Shown here piece by piece: positions 1 through 8,900 of a DNA stretch of 13,782 nucleotides. The DNA comes from Euperipatoides rowelli. Taxonomy: Eukaryota; Onychophora; Udeonychophora; Euonychophora; Peripatopsidae. Positions within the stretch are counted from its first letter, which is position 1. Every line of letters begins with the position of its first letter. The notes beneath the pieces are model-generated. The model was not told the DNA's origin, did no database searches, and saw nothing but the letters and a program-made list of their open reading frames with translations. A program made the translations under genes and the position numbers. The stretch is taken from assembly GCA_003024985.2 (NCBI GenBank), contig PXIH01S0000887.1; one strand, written 5' to 3'.

Positions 1-75
1 GGTGGGGGGGAGGGGGCATGATTAAAATTGATATGTAAAAGTGGGTCGTAAATACTAAAAGGTTGAGAAATACTG
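1..75. mobile_element. End of a hAT-type DNA transposon (partial, runs off the window)
   Basis: Read on the minus strand from base 75, the sequence starts CAGTATTTCTCAACC and continues through TATTTACGACCC (complement of 43-54). This matches the terminal inverted repeat style of hAT (Charlie-type) elements and their MITEs, which begin CAGNGNTTCTCAACC followed by an ACGACCC block. The G-rich stretch at 3-16 would be internal. The next 8 bases, TATTACAG (76-83), would be the target-site duplication, but the other end lies outside the window so this cannot be tested here. No coding sequence is visible. Confidence 0.55.
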
Positions 76-309
76 TATTACAGTAACGCATTGATCTTTG
101 GATAATGTTATTTTTCCAGTAATCATTCCTTGTGAATTCAGTCAAAAACAAGTTACAATGTCTAAAGTATGAATTGGGAGTTAGCCTAGTAAGTTTATCT
201 CTGAGTGTAATTCAGGACAATCTATAATTGAGTGGAGAATTCTGTAAAAAAAAAAAAGCAAGTCAAATCTATTTCTTCTTATACTGAGGGGTTCAATCCC
301 CAAAATGCT

Positions 310-950
310 TCAAAGTTCATTGTGAAAGTATATTGTGAAAGAATGATCGATCAGCTTTAAATTATGTTTAAACTGTAAAGCAGTAAGACTCGCTTGGCCC
401 ATATAAGACTAAAAAGATTTTCTAACGAATCTTGAGTAAATCTGGAAGTTAGAATAAAATTAGAATTATTTAATAAGGGTTATCTAACACCGATTGGGTT
501 GATAAAAGAACACCAGTCTGTAGGCTACAGGTTTCCAGACACCTTTCACCCCAATTTTCAGTAAAGAAAATATTTCCATAAATATTTTACGAAAAGACTT
601 TCATTATATATATTATGCAGCAATGTTCTGTTTGCTTCAAGCCATTGTTGGGTAGTGATAAATCATAAGTGCAAACCATTCCTCCACCAAGTCTAAAAAC
701 CAAGCTGTTGTACAATATTCTGATTTTTTCATTACTTCTGCTATTAATGTTAGACGATTGCTAACAGCATGACTAATCACATTAGTGGAAGTCGATACTC
801 TCATTTTATTAAAGTGTGATGGACTTAAATCTGCATATGTGATAGATGTGTTTTGATGGAGACAGGTTGTTTTCATTGATAGCATAAGAATTTTTTTTTT
901 TTTTCTCATGGCATCTTTGGACTTTAAAATGAGCTATGTTATGTTGAAAT
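310..950 (-). pseudogene. P-element (THAP9-like) transposase fragment, central to C-terminal part
   Basis: This is the later part of a P-superfamily DDE transposase, the enzyme that cuts and reinserts P elements. In transcription order the readable pieces are: NIAHFKV (about 935-950), DLSPSHFNKM then VSTSTNVISHAVS, and TTAWFLDLVEEWFALM in the 637-909 frame. After a stop come FRKIFMEIFSLLKIG and KGVWKPV, then LQTGVLLSTQSVLD, then LTSRFTQDSLENLFS (408-452), then LTALQFKHNLKLI (down to 310). These blocks occur in the same order in P-element/THAP9-like proteins. The Asp of TQDSLENL (codon 429-431) sits where the family's third catalytic Asp is expected. At least four frame changes and several stops show it is dead. 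The N-terminal half is absent here but present in a second fragment near 11140-12668. Family assignment is strong from motif order and was not checked by a search. Confidence 0.85.
739..870 (-). repeat. Segment shared with 11156-11290 (direct repeat, left copy)
   Basis: Bases 739 to about 840 match 11156 to about 11257 in the same orientation, with about eight substitutions and one 2-base indel in roughly 100 bp (about 90% identity). Weaker similarity continues rightward to about 950. The segment encodes the DLSPS..FNKM..STSTNVISH block of P-element transposase in both places. Confidence 0.85.
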
Positions 951-959
951 AGATTAAAA

Positions 960-1884
960 ACTTGTCATTTTATAGTAGTTTGAAGTTTATTAACCTTAAA
1001 TTTGATACCTTGTTTGTTGTTTTGACATGTGTTGTTTGTAAAATATAATACAATTTTAGTTGATTACATCCACCATCTTTGATTTCAAGTAAACAGGAAG
1101 TGGGGATGTTTAAGGGATTAAACACCAATTTTTTTTAATTTTTTTTTGGTGGCCTTCCTTTTATAATATATAATTGAACCAATTTGAGATCTTAAAATTT
1201 TTATTTGGACACCAATTTTTAATTTTAAATCAGTCCTACCCCATTTTATCTGTGGGTGTTTTGACTTATTATATATAGCTTTTGCAATTTTCGAGTGTAA
1301 AGGCTATAAATTTGTAAAAAACTTTATCGTCAATGATATAATACTAAAAATGCTATAATTTTTTTAAATAATTTTGTTTATTGATTTTTTTTATATTTTG
1401 GGTTAGATTCAATCTATTTTTGAACTTTGAGTGACTATAACTTTTTTAATTGTTATAGTCAAGCCCCAAAATTTTGCAGAAAGAATAAAATTAATACAAT
1501 ATTTAGGATAAACTTTCATTAGCTTTATTATTTGTTGTTTTTTGAGGTTAAAAACACTCACAGATTAACCTTTCAAAGTTTTAGATTTTTTTTTATTATA
1601 TTTGATTTGTTTTCTACTAGTTCTGAACTGTATACATGGATAATTATATGAAATTTAAGGGTTCTTGTTTCTTTTTTTAAATAAGGGTTTAATGTTTTTA
1701 TTTGTATATGTATTAGATTTTAATGCTTGAATTGTAAAGTTTTTGTAAAACTAAAATTTATAAAATAAGTGGCATTTTAATCTAGTAATTGATGTTTTTA
1801 AATGATTTATTTATTAATTTAAATTTGATTTTTGAGATTCTGCTTTGATTTTAATATTTATTTGTTTTTAATAATTTTATTGTA
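960..1884. other. AT-rich stretch with no recognisable gene
   Basis: About 925 bases of very AT-rich DNA with long T runs. No open frame of note and no family motif was seen on either strand. It contains a perfect 10-bp hairpin at 1432-1461, a looser 7-bp inverted pair AGGTTAA/TTAACCT in the 1550-1580 region, and recurring short phrases (GCTATAA or ACTATAA followed by T runs) near 1303, 1351 and 1435. It could be decayed transposon sequence, but this is not demonstrable. Confidence 0.4.
1432..1461. repeat. Perfect 10-bp inverted repeat (hairpin)
   Basis: TGACTATAAC (1432-1441) and GTTATAGTCA (1452-1461) are exact reverse complements around a 10-base T/A-rich loop. A second, outer pair ATTTTGGG (about 1394-1401) and CCCAAAAT (about 1466-1473) surrounds it, so the arms are nested. 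There is no U-tract arrangement or neighbouring gene to make it a terminator. Confidence 0.8.
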
Positions 1885-1910
1885 GGGGAAACTTAGCAGG
1901 TTTGACCCAC
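1885..1910 (+). repeat. Left terminal inverted repeat of the candidate transposon
   Basis: Starts GGGGAAACTTAGCAGG after a TA and contains GGTTTGACCC at 1899-1908. Its reverse complement recurs at 3477-3502 with few mismatches. Confidence 0.7.
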
Positions 1911-2065
1911 TTTTTGGTTAAATATTTTTTCTCCCTGCTCTTTCATTTAATTCATTATTTCTCTATATGAAATGAATAGTTAAATTATTCTTTAGAAAAA
2001 ATATTTACTTCAATATTGTAGATTAAATTTGAGCTACATTAAAATTAAAAAAAAATTATGTAAAT

Positions 2066-2121
2066 TGGTCAAACCTCCTAATGTGTTGGAGGTATGACCC
2101 ATGGTGAAGATGGTTTGACCC
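2066..2121. repeat. Internal cluster of three GGTTTGACCC-type motifs, left side
   Basis: Three copies of the terminal motif lie close together: TGGTCAAACC at 2066-2075 (plus orientation, one mismatch), GGTATGACCC at 2091-2100 (minus, one mismatch) and GGTTTGACCC at 2112-2121 (minus, exact). The first two form a hairpin with 12-bp arms, GGTCAAACCTCC and GGAGGTATGACC, 11 of 12 paired, loop TAATGTGTT. Such subterminal copies are what transposase-binding sites look like in several DNA transposon families; that role is inferred. Confidence 0.75.
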
Positions 2122-2276
2122 AACTAATAGTAAATGTAGAAAAAAGGCAAATTGGGCATTCAACACACACTATTAGTCACAAATAAATGAATAAATATTG
2201 TGTCACAATTAAAAAATAATTTTTAAGACATGATAAATGGTAGGAAAAAAAAATTAGGCCTCATTTATTTATTTAA

Positions 2277-2508
2277 CCCTTTCCACTCCAAGTACGGTAT
2301 TATACCGACATTTTTACTTTACAATTCTCAATTCAACAATCATTGTTAGCCTCAAAAATGGTTTAAATTAATAACATTTATGTTCAAATGGACTAAAATA
2401 TATTTGTTTTTAACCTTACCAAATGATTTTTTAAAAAAAAACAAAAAATTAAAATCAGGGGATTTAAAAGAATGCAAACAAGACAATTTTCAATTGGAGT
2501 GGAAAGGG
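2277..2508. mobile_element. piggyBac-like MITE, 232 bp
   Basis: CCCTTTCCACTCCAA at 2277-2291 is the exact reverse complement of TTGGAGTGGAAAGGG at 2494-2508, giving perfect 15-bp terminal inverted repeats. TTAA (2273-2276) directly precedes the left end, the target used by piggyBac elements; the right side has TACA (2509-2512), two changes from TTAA. The CCCTTT start and the near-terminal palindrome CGGTATTATACCG (2295-2307) both resemble piggyBac-family ends of invertebrates. There is no transposase inside, so it is non-autonomous. It lies inside the 1885-3502 element and so is probably the younger insertion. Element ends are well supported; the family call is tentative because of the imperfect right target site. 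Confidence 0.6.
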
Positions 2509-2554
2509 TACAGACAGAAAATTATAGCTGAATACAGAAACTACATTTTTCTCA

Positions 2555-3070
2555 TTAATGAACATTGAATTTAGAAAAATCAAATAGAAATTGGAATTTG
2601 AATGCCATCCTTTCAATCCCATTACATTCAACTGGCTTTGGCAGTTTTATCATATCTTCTATTGCTACATCAGAAATGTCATTGTGCTCAGGAAAGACAA
2701 AAAACTCTGACTCTGATTTAATTTGCCTTAAAAATTTGACGTTGAATTCTGAATTATTCTATCGCTTTAAAATTATTGTCCCCGCATAATAGCAGATGGT
2801 TTTCTTTGTTGCAAATTTCACTAACTGTGTAATCATAAACTTTAAATGTTGGATCTTTTATAACTTCCACTGAAGATTTGGAAATATTATCATTTGTAGC
2901 TGAACTTGTTCCACTGGTAAGATCTTCTCCCTCATCACTGCTACTTACATTCAGCTGAATTATGCGCTTGACAGTTTTTTGAAGCAGGAATGCTATTCTT
3001 CCTTGTCTTTTCAAGTCTTTCAGCATGTTCTTCTTCAATTGATGCTTTCACTGGTGTAGAACAGGTACTG
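2555..3070 (-). pseudogene. Remnant of a pogo/Tigger-type transposase C-terminal tail
   Basis: Read on the minus strand, three pieces in different frames line up as one protein end. First is STPVKASIEEEHAERLEK (from about 3066 leftward). Second is a frame with KRIIQLNVSSSDEGEDL and a Ser/Thr-rich stretch (3038 to about 2760). Third is FNVKFLRQIK, FFVFPEHNDISDV, IKLPKPV, ending DFSKFNVH with a stop at 2555-2557. A basic Glu/Lys coiled stretch, an SSSDE acidic patch and a VKFLR..FVFP..DI...DI...LP.P ending is a pattern I associate with C-termini of pogo-like (DDE_1) transposase-derived proteins of invertebrates. The DNA-binding and catalytic domains are missing: upstream the sequence goes straight into the motif pair at 3119-3152. 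At least two frameshifts are present. The coding nature is fairly clear; the family is moderately sure. Confidence 0.5.
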
Positions 3071-3118
3071 TATTGCATAACTGAAGTGAAAACAAAGGAA
3101 TAATATCTGAATACTGGT

Positions 3119-3152
3119 GGGTCAAACCACCACCAACTGAATGGGTCAAACC
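3119..3152 (+). repeat. Two GGGTCAAACC motifs in tandem, right side
   Basis: Exact copies at 3119-3128 and 3143-3152, spaced 24 bases start to start. The second continues CGCCTAA, like the terminal copy at 3479 which continues TCCTAAG. The stretch 3153-3476 between this pair and the right end shows no gene; it holds only AT-rich sequence and a TGCAGCTGCA palindrome at 3405-3414. Confidence 0.8.
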
Positions 3153-3476
3153 GCCTAACCATGCATTTTTGAATAATAATGTGAATAAAGAATGAAAAAA
3201 TATAAAATATTTTACGAATGTCATTTTTTTTACCAGAGTTTACTTAATATTATGATATATTTACATTACCAAATAAAATAAATGAAGCTTACATTTATCC
3301 TTACAAAAAAAAATACAAAAATCACAACTTTTTTGTATCAAATCTTAAAACACTTGTTCTTATCTTTGTTTTACTTAAACAACTAAAAAAATGGCTAACT
3401 TTGATGCAGCTGCAGTTCTGATTATAACATACTAGGTTGCAGCACTTAGCAAAGCCCACATTTACTTATAACCAGG

Positions 3477-3502
3477 GTGGGTCAAACCTCCTAAGTTTAC
3501 CT
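3477..3502 (-). repeat. Right terminal inverted repeat of the candidate transposon
   Basis: Contains GGGTCAAACC at 3479-3488 followed by TCCTAAGTTTACCT and then TA (3503-3504). It is the partner of 1885-1910. Confidence 0.7.
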
Positions 3503-3552
3503 TACTTATCAGTTAAACATGTTCAATCCAAAAATAATGAATTACACAAAAA

Positions 3553-5910
3553 AGTTATTTTAGAAGAGAGGAGAGTGATGAAAAATGTAAAAATGAAGAA
3601 AGCCTTGCAAAGGAAGGATATGTGAATGAGGGAGTGTCTCATATCTCTTTTAGAAGATCTGGAAAAAGGTGCAATGAACAGCTAGAAGAGCCTGAGATTC
3701 GGGACACAGAGAATAAAAGGAATAAAATAGGATGGTCAATAAAAATTCTGGTGATGGCGAGCAACTAACTAGTGTTAGAAAAGACTTTTCGAGTATGACA
3801 TTTAAGGACAAAAGATCAGATGAATATATTAAGATATTTATTGCACCCGAAAGAATGGAACTGTTTTAAAGGACTAAATTGAACAATTTTATAATACATA
3901 TGGTTCAGACAGTTTAGAAATGATTTACCTTGTGTCTAATAGAAGGATAGAAGCATTCACTAAATCAAGAGAGATGGCAGTTAGGATGACACAGAATGAA
4001 CTAATTGTTGGGGAGAATAGGATTAAAGTAAATTTGATGAGCCCTGGACCAGTTACCTATAAAATCAAAAATATTATTCCTTGGTTAAACACAGATGAAA
4101 TTGCTGAGGCTCTTGCATCATTTGTTCAAGTGACACAAGTAGCTATAGAACACGATTTTGTTGATGTAGGATCATATAAGATCAGATCTGGTTCTATTAT
4201 TGTGGAGATAAAGGCATCCTTCTATTGTCATTCCAAATTATGTTGCTGTTAAATTGGAATGGATTACTATAGATGGTATCTGGCCCCTTCTGATATGGTA
4301 TGCTTTAATTATAGAAAGAGGGGGCACTGGATGAGATACTGCGAGGAAGATTATAACTGTGATAATGTTGATAGATATAAGAAGGGTGAGAAAATGGAAA
4401 ATCGTGAATCTGATGATACAGTTGAAAAAACAGGAAAGCGGCAAGTCTTGAACTGAAGATGAAAATCTCATTGATCTGAAGGATACAAATGATAATTTGA
4501 TGTTAAGCGAGTCTGGGGAGAAAGTAAACAAAGATGGTAAGAATGTACCTATGGACTTGAATGTTAACCAATCCAGGTCTGAAGAGAGGACAGATTTTTT
4601 TGGAAGTGACAGAAGGTGCTGAGGGAGAGTGTCAGGAAATAAATGTTGAGGGTGATCCTGATGAGATAACTGACGAGAATGGTTTTGCTGATGGAGGTGG
4701 TCAGTGTTGGTGGTAGTGGTGTTCAAGTGGATCAGCTTCATGCTCATGTTACTTCCCTTGATGGACATCAGTTAAACATACTTGGTGAAATCCAGGACTT
4801 AATAATCCTAGCCAGATTGAAGATTGGAGAGGGAGATGATGATGTGAATATAATTAACCAAAAAGAGGATCAGATGGAAGATGATGTGGTATGATGATGA
4901 GGATAGAAATGTTGTCTCCATGGATCAACAGCAGAGAGAGATGATTGCTCAGATTGAGGAAATTACAGCCCAAGATATGGGTAGTCTTGGTGACTACATT
5001 GTAATTGTAAGTCAGGACAAGTAAGATTGTGGTGGAGAGAAGGATGGGAAGATATAATTTTTGAGTGATAAATCATCTGAGGTGGATGATCATCTGGATC
5101 ATGGATTACTGATTGATGGTAACGGTGGTGATTGTAATGGTGAAATTAATGAACATTTCCATGGTGATTTTTCTTATAATTCCATTAAATTGGTTGAAAC
5201 AGTCATCTATGAGATTGAAAAGAAGAATGAAAGTTACTTGTTGGTCGGTCAGAGAACTATGCAAACGTAGAGAAACAAGGGGAAGAGATAGTTACTGATG
5301 TTGAACTGGATGAGATCAGAGTAAGAGAGATCTTGGAGGTCTTGATGTGCTGATGAGAATAAGGTTAAAAGACAGAGAACATATTCAGAGGGAGTAGTGA
5401 GAAGATTTTACATATTGTTGATGAGAACTATATACAGAAAAATAGAGAATTTTTTGAGAAGAAAATAATGTTATCTGAGATAAATAATTTTCTTACATAT
5501 TTCAAGAAATGTGAAAAAAAAAACAAGAATACAAAGCATAACCCCTCAAGATTATTGATAAATTGAATACACTTTGAGATGATGCAGGTGGTAAGGGAGG
5601 AAAAAGGATAATGGTCAACTGAGATGGTAGAAGAGTAATACCTGAATGTAATAGTCATCTGACTCAACTAATTAGAACTGTTGACCAAGCTATTGAGGAA
5701 AAAAGAGATAAAAGGAAATTACCTGTTGAATATTTCAAGTATTTTGACATATGGGAAGTTAAAGAGTGTCTGGAAAAGCAAGAAAACTTGAATTCCTTGG
5801 GAAGAACGGAAGACTGGCCGAGATATATGGGTTTTGGTTGCAGGCTTGCCAATATAAGAATTATGGTGATTATACCAATGAATATCATACAAGAATTGTG
5901 GGAGTGCTGA
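3553..5910 (+). pseudogene. LINE ORF1 (nucleic-acid-binding, CCHC knuckle), degenerate
   Basis: ORF1 proteins of this LINE type bind the element RNA. Pieces in order: an N-terminal stretch with KEGYVNEGVSHISFRRSGKR (3553-3720); FSSMTFKDKRSDEYIKIFIA (3732-3869); YGSDSLEMIYLVSNRRIEAF running into an RRM-like segment (3920-4230, with VNLMSPGPVTYKI and IIPWLNTDEIAEAL); then the knuckle VCFNYRKRGHWMRYC at 4298-4342. After it comes a long acidic, Asp/Glu-rich region (4450-5270), with SMDQQQREMIAQIEEITAQD near 4930. Last is a 95-codon open stretch (5623-5910) with TVDQAIEEKRDKRK and FDIWEVKECLEKQENL. The knuckle is CX2YX4HX4C: the second Cys is Tyr (TAT at 4310-4312), so zinc binding should be lost. 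At least six frame changes are needed to read it. The similarity is to L1/Tx1-type gag-like proteins generally, not to a named one. Confidence 0.7.
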
Positions 5911-5972
5911 AGTCATAAACACATAATGACAGAAAATAATAAGGATTAATTGAAGTTTCAACAAGGATTGCA

Positions 5973-8900
5973 ATGATTAATGTTAGAGGCTTTGGAACAA
6001 AACAGAAAAGGATTCAGTTGATAATAACATTCAAAATAATAATAATAAATGCCCTGGAGAGAATAAAATTGAAATATTGGCTGTCCAGGAAACAAAGGAT
6101 TCAGACATTAAAATGAATTTTGCAGATTGGAATTATAAACGTTCTAGTACAAATGGGAATAAAATTGGAGTTGCAATGTTATGGAAAAAATAATTTAAGC
6201 AAATATGTAAAGGAGGTCAATGAAGAAATACCTGGGTATCTAATTAAAATGACGATGATAGGCAAAGTCTAACTTATAATATTGAATTTATACTTGCACA
6301 CCAATAAGCACGGAAATTATAAAATAAATATAGTATTTGAGAAATACTTGGAGATTTCAATAGACTTTCTAGAAAGGATCATCCAAAAAAAAAAAAAGGA
6401 TTAATGAATTGGAATCAAAATATGGACTTTGTGAAGTTTGGCCAACTTTAAGACCTTAATAAAATGGTACCACTTAAGTTGATGGTGCGAGCTTGGATGA
6501 AATCATTGTTTCTCTGGACTTGATGGATTCTATGGTCCATGTAGATGTAGTTGGAACTACTTTATCCGATCATTCATTCTTAAAATGAGCAAGACCAGTC
6601 AGGATAAATGTAGAGGTCAAACATGGAAACTACCTAACTTGGTTATTGGTTTTGAGGATTTTATAGAGGCTGTTGAGTGTGGAATTCCCAAAATTAGAGA
6701 CAATGTAAAAATTGTAGAGGACTGGGATGATATAAAAAAAGAAATGGCAATATATGGCTAGGAGATTTGTAAAAAAAATGGAAATCACTTGGGGAAAAAA
6801 GGATTAAAAAAGAGATTGCCACAATGTGAATTTGAAAATTATGAAGGAAATGCAAATAGAAAAGAACTTCTAAGATCAAATAAGTGAAGTGTACAGTATA
6901 TTGATTTGACTATAAATCAAGATATGCATTATGTGATAATGAAACATTTGAAGTGGATAAAATATGGCTTAAAAACAAAGTCACATAATAACATGAGACT
7001 TTTTGATAAGAAAAAATGGTTATATTACTTCATTAGAAGACAAACTAGAAATAGCTTATGATTATTATTCGGGCATATACAAAAGTAATGAGTGCCAATG
7101 GGACATAGATATAAATAAATATGAGAATATAAAATATATAAAGGAATGTCAACAGATGAAAACTGATTGAGAAATAACTATAAAGGAAATTGAAGATGCA
7201 ATTGAAGAAATAAAAAAGAAAAAACACCAGGCTCAGATGGCATGACATTATTATTTTATGAAATGTCTAAAATTCAGGACCTTTTAAGGATTTTATATAA
7301 AATTATTGAAAATATAGTTTTCCCAAAATCCCTTTCACAATCTATAACAATTTTAATTCCGAAAAAGGAGGGAAAAAAATATGATTGGAGATTTTCGTCC
7401 AATAACTCTATTGAATTATGATTATAAAATTTTTGTGAAGATTATGTCAAAGCGTTTGGATAACTTTGTTGTTGATAAAAATGGAATACAACAGTGTTAT
7501 GCTATAGGAGGAAGAAAGATTGTACATTAGTACATATTTTGAAAGATGAGTTGGAAAGGCTAAAAGGAATAAATGAAAGATAAGTCTCCTCTCTATGGAT
7601 ATGTCCAAGGCTTTCGACACAATTAACCACAAACATTTATATATATTTTGAGATAGTTTGGGATATCCAAAAAAATTATTAAATTGATTTTTATGCTGCT
7701 TATGAAAGCAAACACAAGAATTAAAATAGAAAATAGATTAACACAATGTATTAAAATTGAAAAAGGTATCCACCAGGGCGACCTGTTGACTGCGATTTTG
7801 TTCATAGTGGCAATGGAATATGATTAATTTGAGGGAAATTGTGAAAAACAAAAATAAAATAATTGGAAAGGAAAAAGCATTGGTTATGCCATATGCAGAC
7901 AATGTGGTCGCTCTGGTGCATGAGAATACAGATTTAAATGATATTGGATGGTTTGAGTGGGCCACGTCAACAACAGGCATGAGGATAAATGTTCAGAAAA
8001 AGTAAAGTGATATGTGTTTTTTTGCAGGGGAAGTGAAGATAGTGATATACTGAGATATCAAATTGTAGAGTTGGATAATATAAAGTTGTTTTGGCTTAAA
8101 ATTGGTAAAAAAAATCGTACAAGATTCTGATTAAAAGGATTAAAAAAGAAAAGGCAAAACTGTTATTCAAATTGATAGAGTATATTTAATCAATGCCATC
8201 ATCCTCCCCCATATTTTGTTCTATTTGAGTATATATAGTTTTAATTATTTACAGTATAGGATCATTAATAAAATATTGTTTAATTTGTTCTGGTTAAATT
8301 AGAGGTTTAGAAATGTGAAAAGGGATACACTGCTGAGAAGCATTAGTGAAGTAGGAATAGGGTTTCCAAATATAAAGGTTAAAAAAACAATGATATAGAT
8401 CGAATTTTTAATCTCATAAATGATGAAAATAATATATTGAAATATCAATGATAAGAAATTATGGACTAAAATAATTGGATTGGAATATGACAATGAAATA
8501 ATTTTTGGTTAACGGAAGTATATATACAATAGAAAAGGCCTTCCAAAGTCATGGAAAGAAGTAGGAATTTCAATGAAATTATTGGTTAAAGTTAAACAGA
8601 TTGAATTTGAAGATTTCCTGACCCAAAAAATAAAATATAATATAATTTTTTTAATGAAGTAAGACCATATGCGAGTAAATATTTTTATAATAACCCAACA
8701 ATAGAAGAATATTTAAAATATGAAACTAGATCTACAAAACAGTACTTGTATAAAAAAAGATAATAGATTTTATAAAAAAAGAACTGGAATTTGAAGAAAA
8801 TAATTGAGATCTAGAAAACAAACAATTATTAATACGTCCAGGCAATGTTCGCATAAATGAAGTTCCAATATTGCCATTTAAAAAGAACTTATTAAAGGAT

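Larger units (their letters stand above)
1885..3502 (-). mobile_element. Candidate DNA transposon, pogo-like, with terminal and internal GGGTCAAACC motifs
   Basis: The left end (1889-1910) and the right end (3477-3498) are inverted repeats of 22 bases with one mismatch. Allowing two more mismatches the match runs to 1882/3505. A TA dinucleotide lies just outside each end (1883-1884 and 3503-3504), as expected for the Tc1/mariner/pogo superfamily. Similarity also continues inward (TGGTTA on both sides after a 2-base offset). Inside are further copies of the terminal motif and a minus-strand remnant resembling the C-terminal tail of pogo/Tigger-type transposase-derived proteins. No DDE catalytic core is readable, so this looks like an internally deleted, non-autonomous copy. 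A piggyBac-like MITE at 2277-2508 is nested in it. The repeats are seen directly; the pogo assignment is inferred. Confidence 0.6.

Noticed and set aside
2380-2568. 62-codon plus-strand frame with Lys-rich content
   Set aside because: It runs through the MITE end and antisense to the transposase tail, and has no family resemblance.
3437-3625. 62-codon plus-strand frame crossing the right transposon end
   Set aside because: It joins transposon terminus to LINE flank; the better LINE reading in this area is in another frame (KEGYVNEGVSHIS).
4238-4768. 176-codon minus-strand open frame, the longest in the window
   Set aside because: It lies antisense to ORF1 of the LINE (knuckle and acidic region), has low-complexity His/Gln and Ser/Phe content, and matches nothing I recognise. 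It is a shadow of the plus-strand coding remnant.
5428-5973. Overlapping minus-strand open frames rich in Phe, Ile and Leu that look like membrane proteins
   Set aside because: They are antisense to Lys/Glu-rich ORF1 sequence, which produces hydrophobic reverse translations. There is no promoter or family match.
6694-7248. Minus-strand frames with strongly hydrophobic peptides
   Set aside because: Antisense shadows of AT-rich LINE ORF2 sequence between endonuclease and reverse transcriptase.
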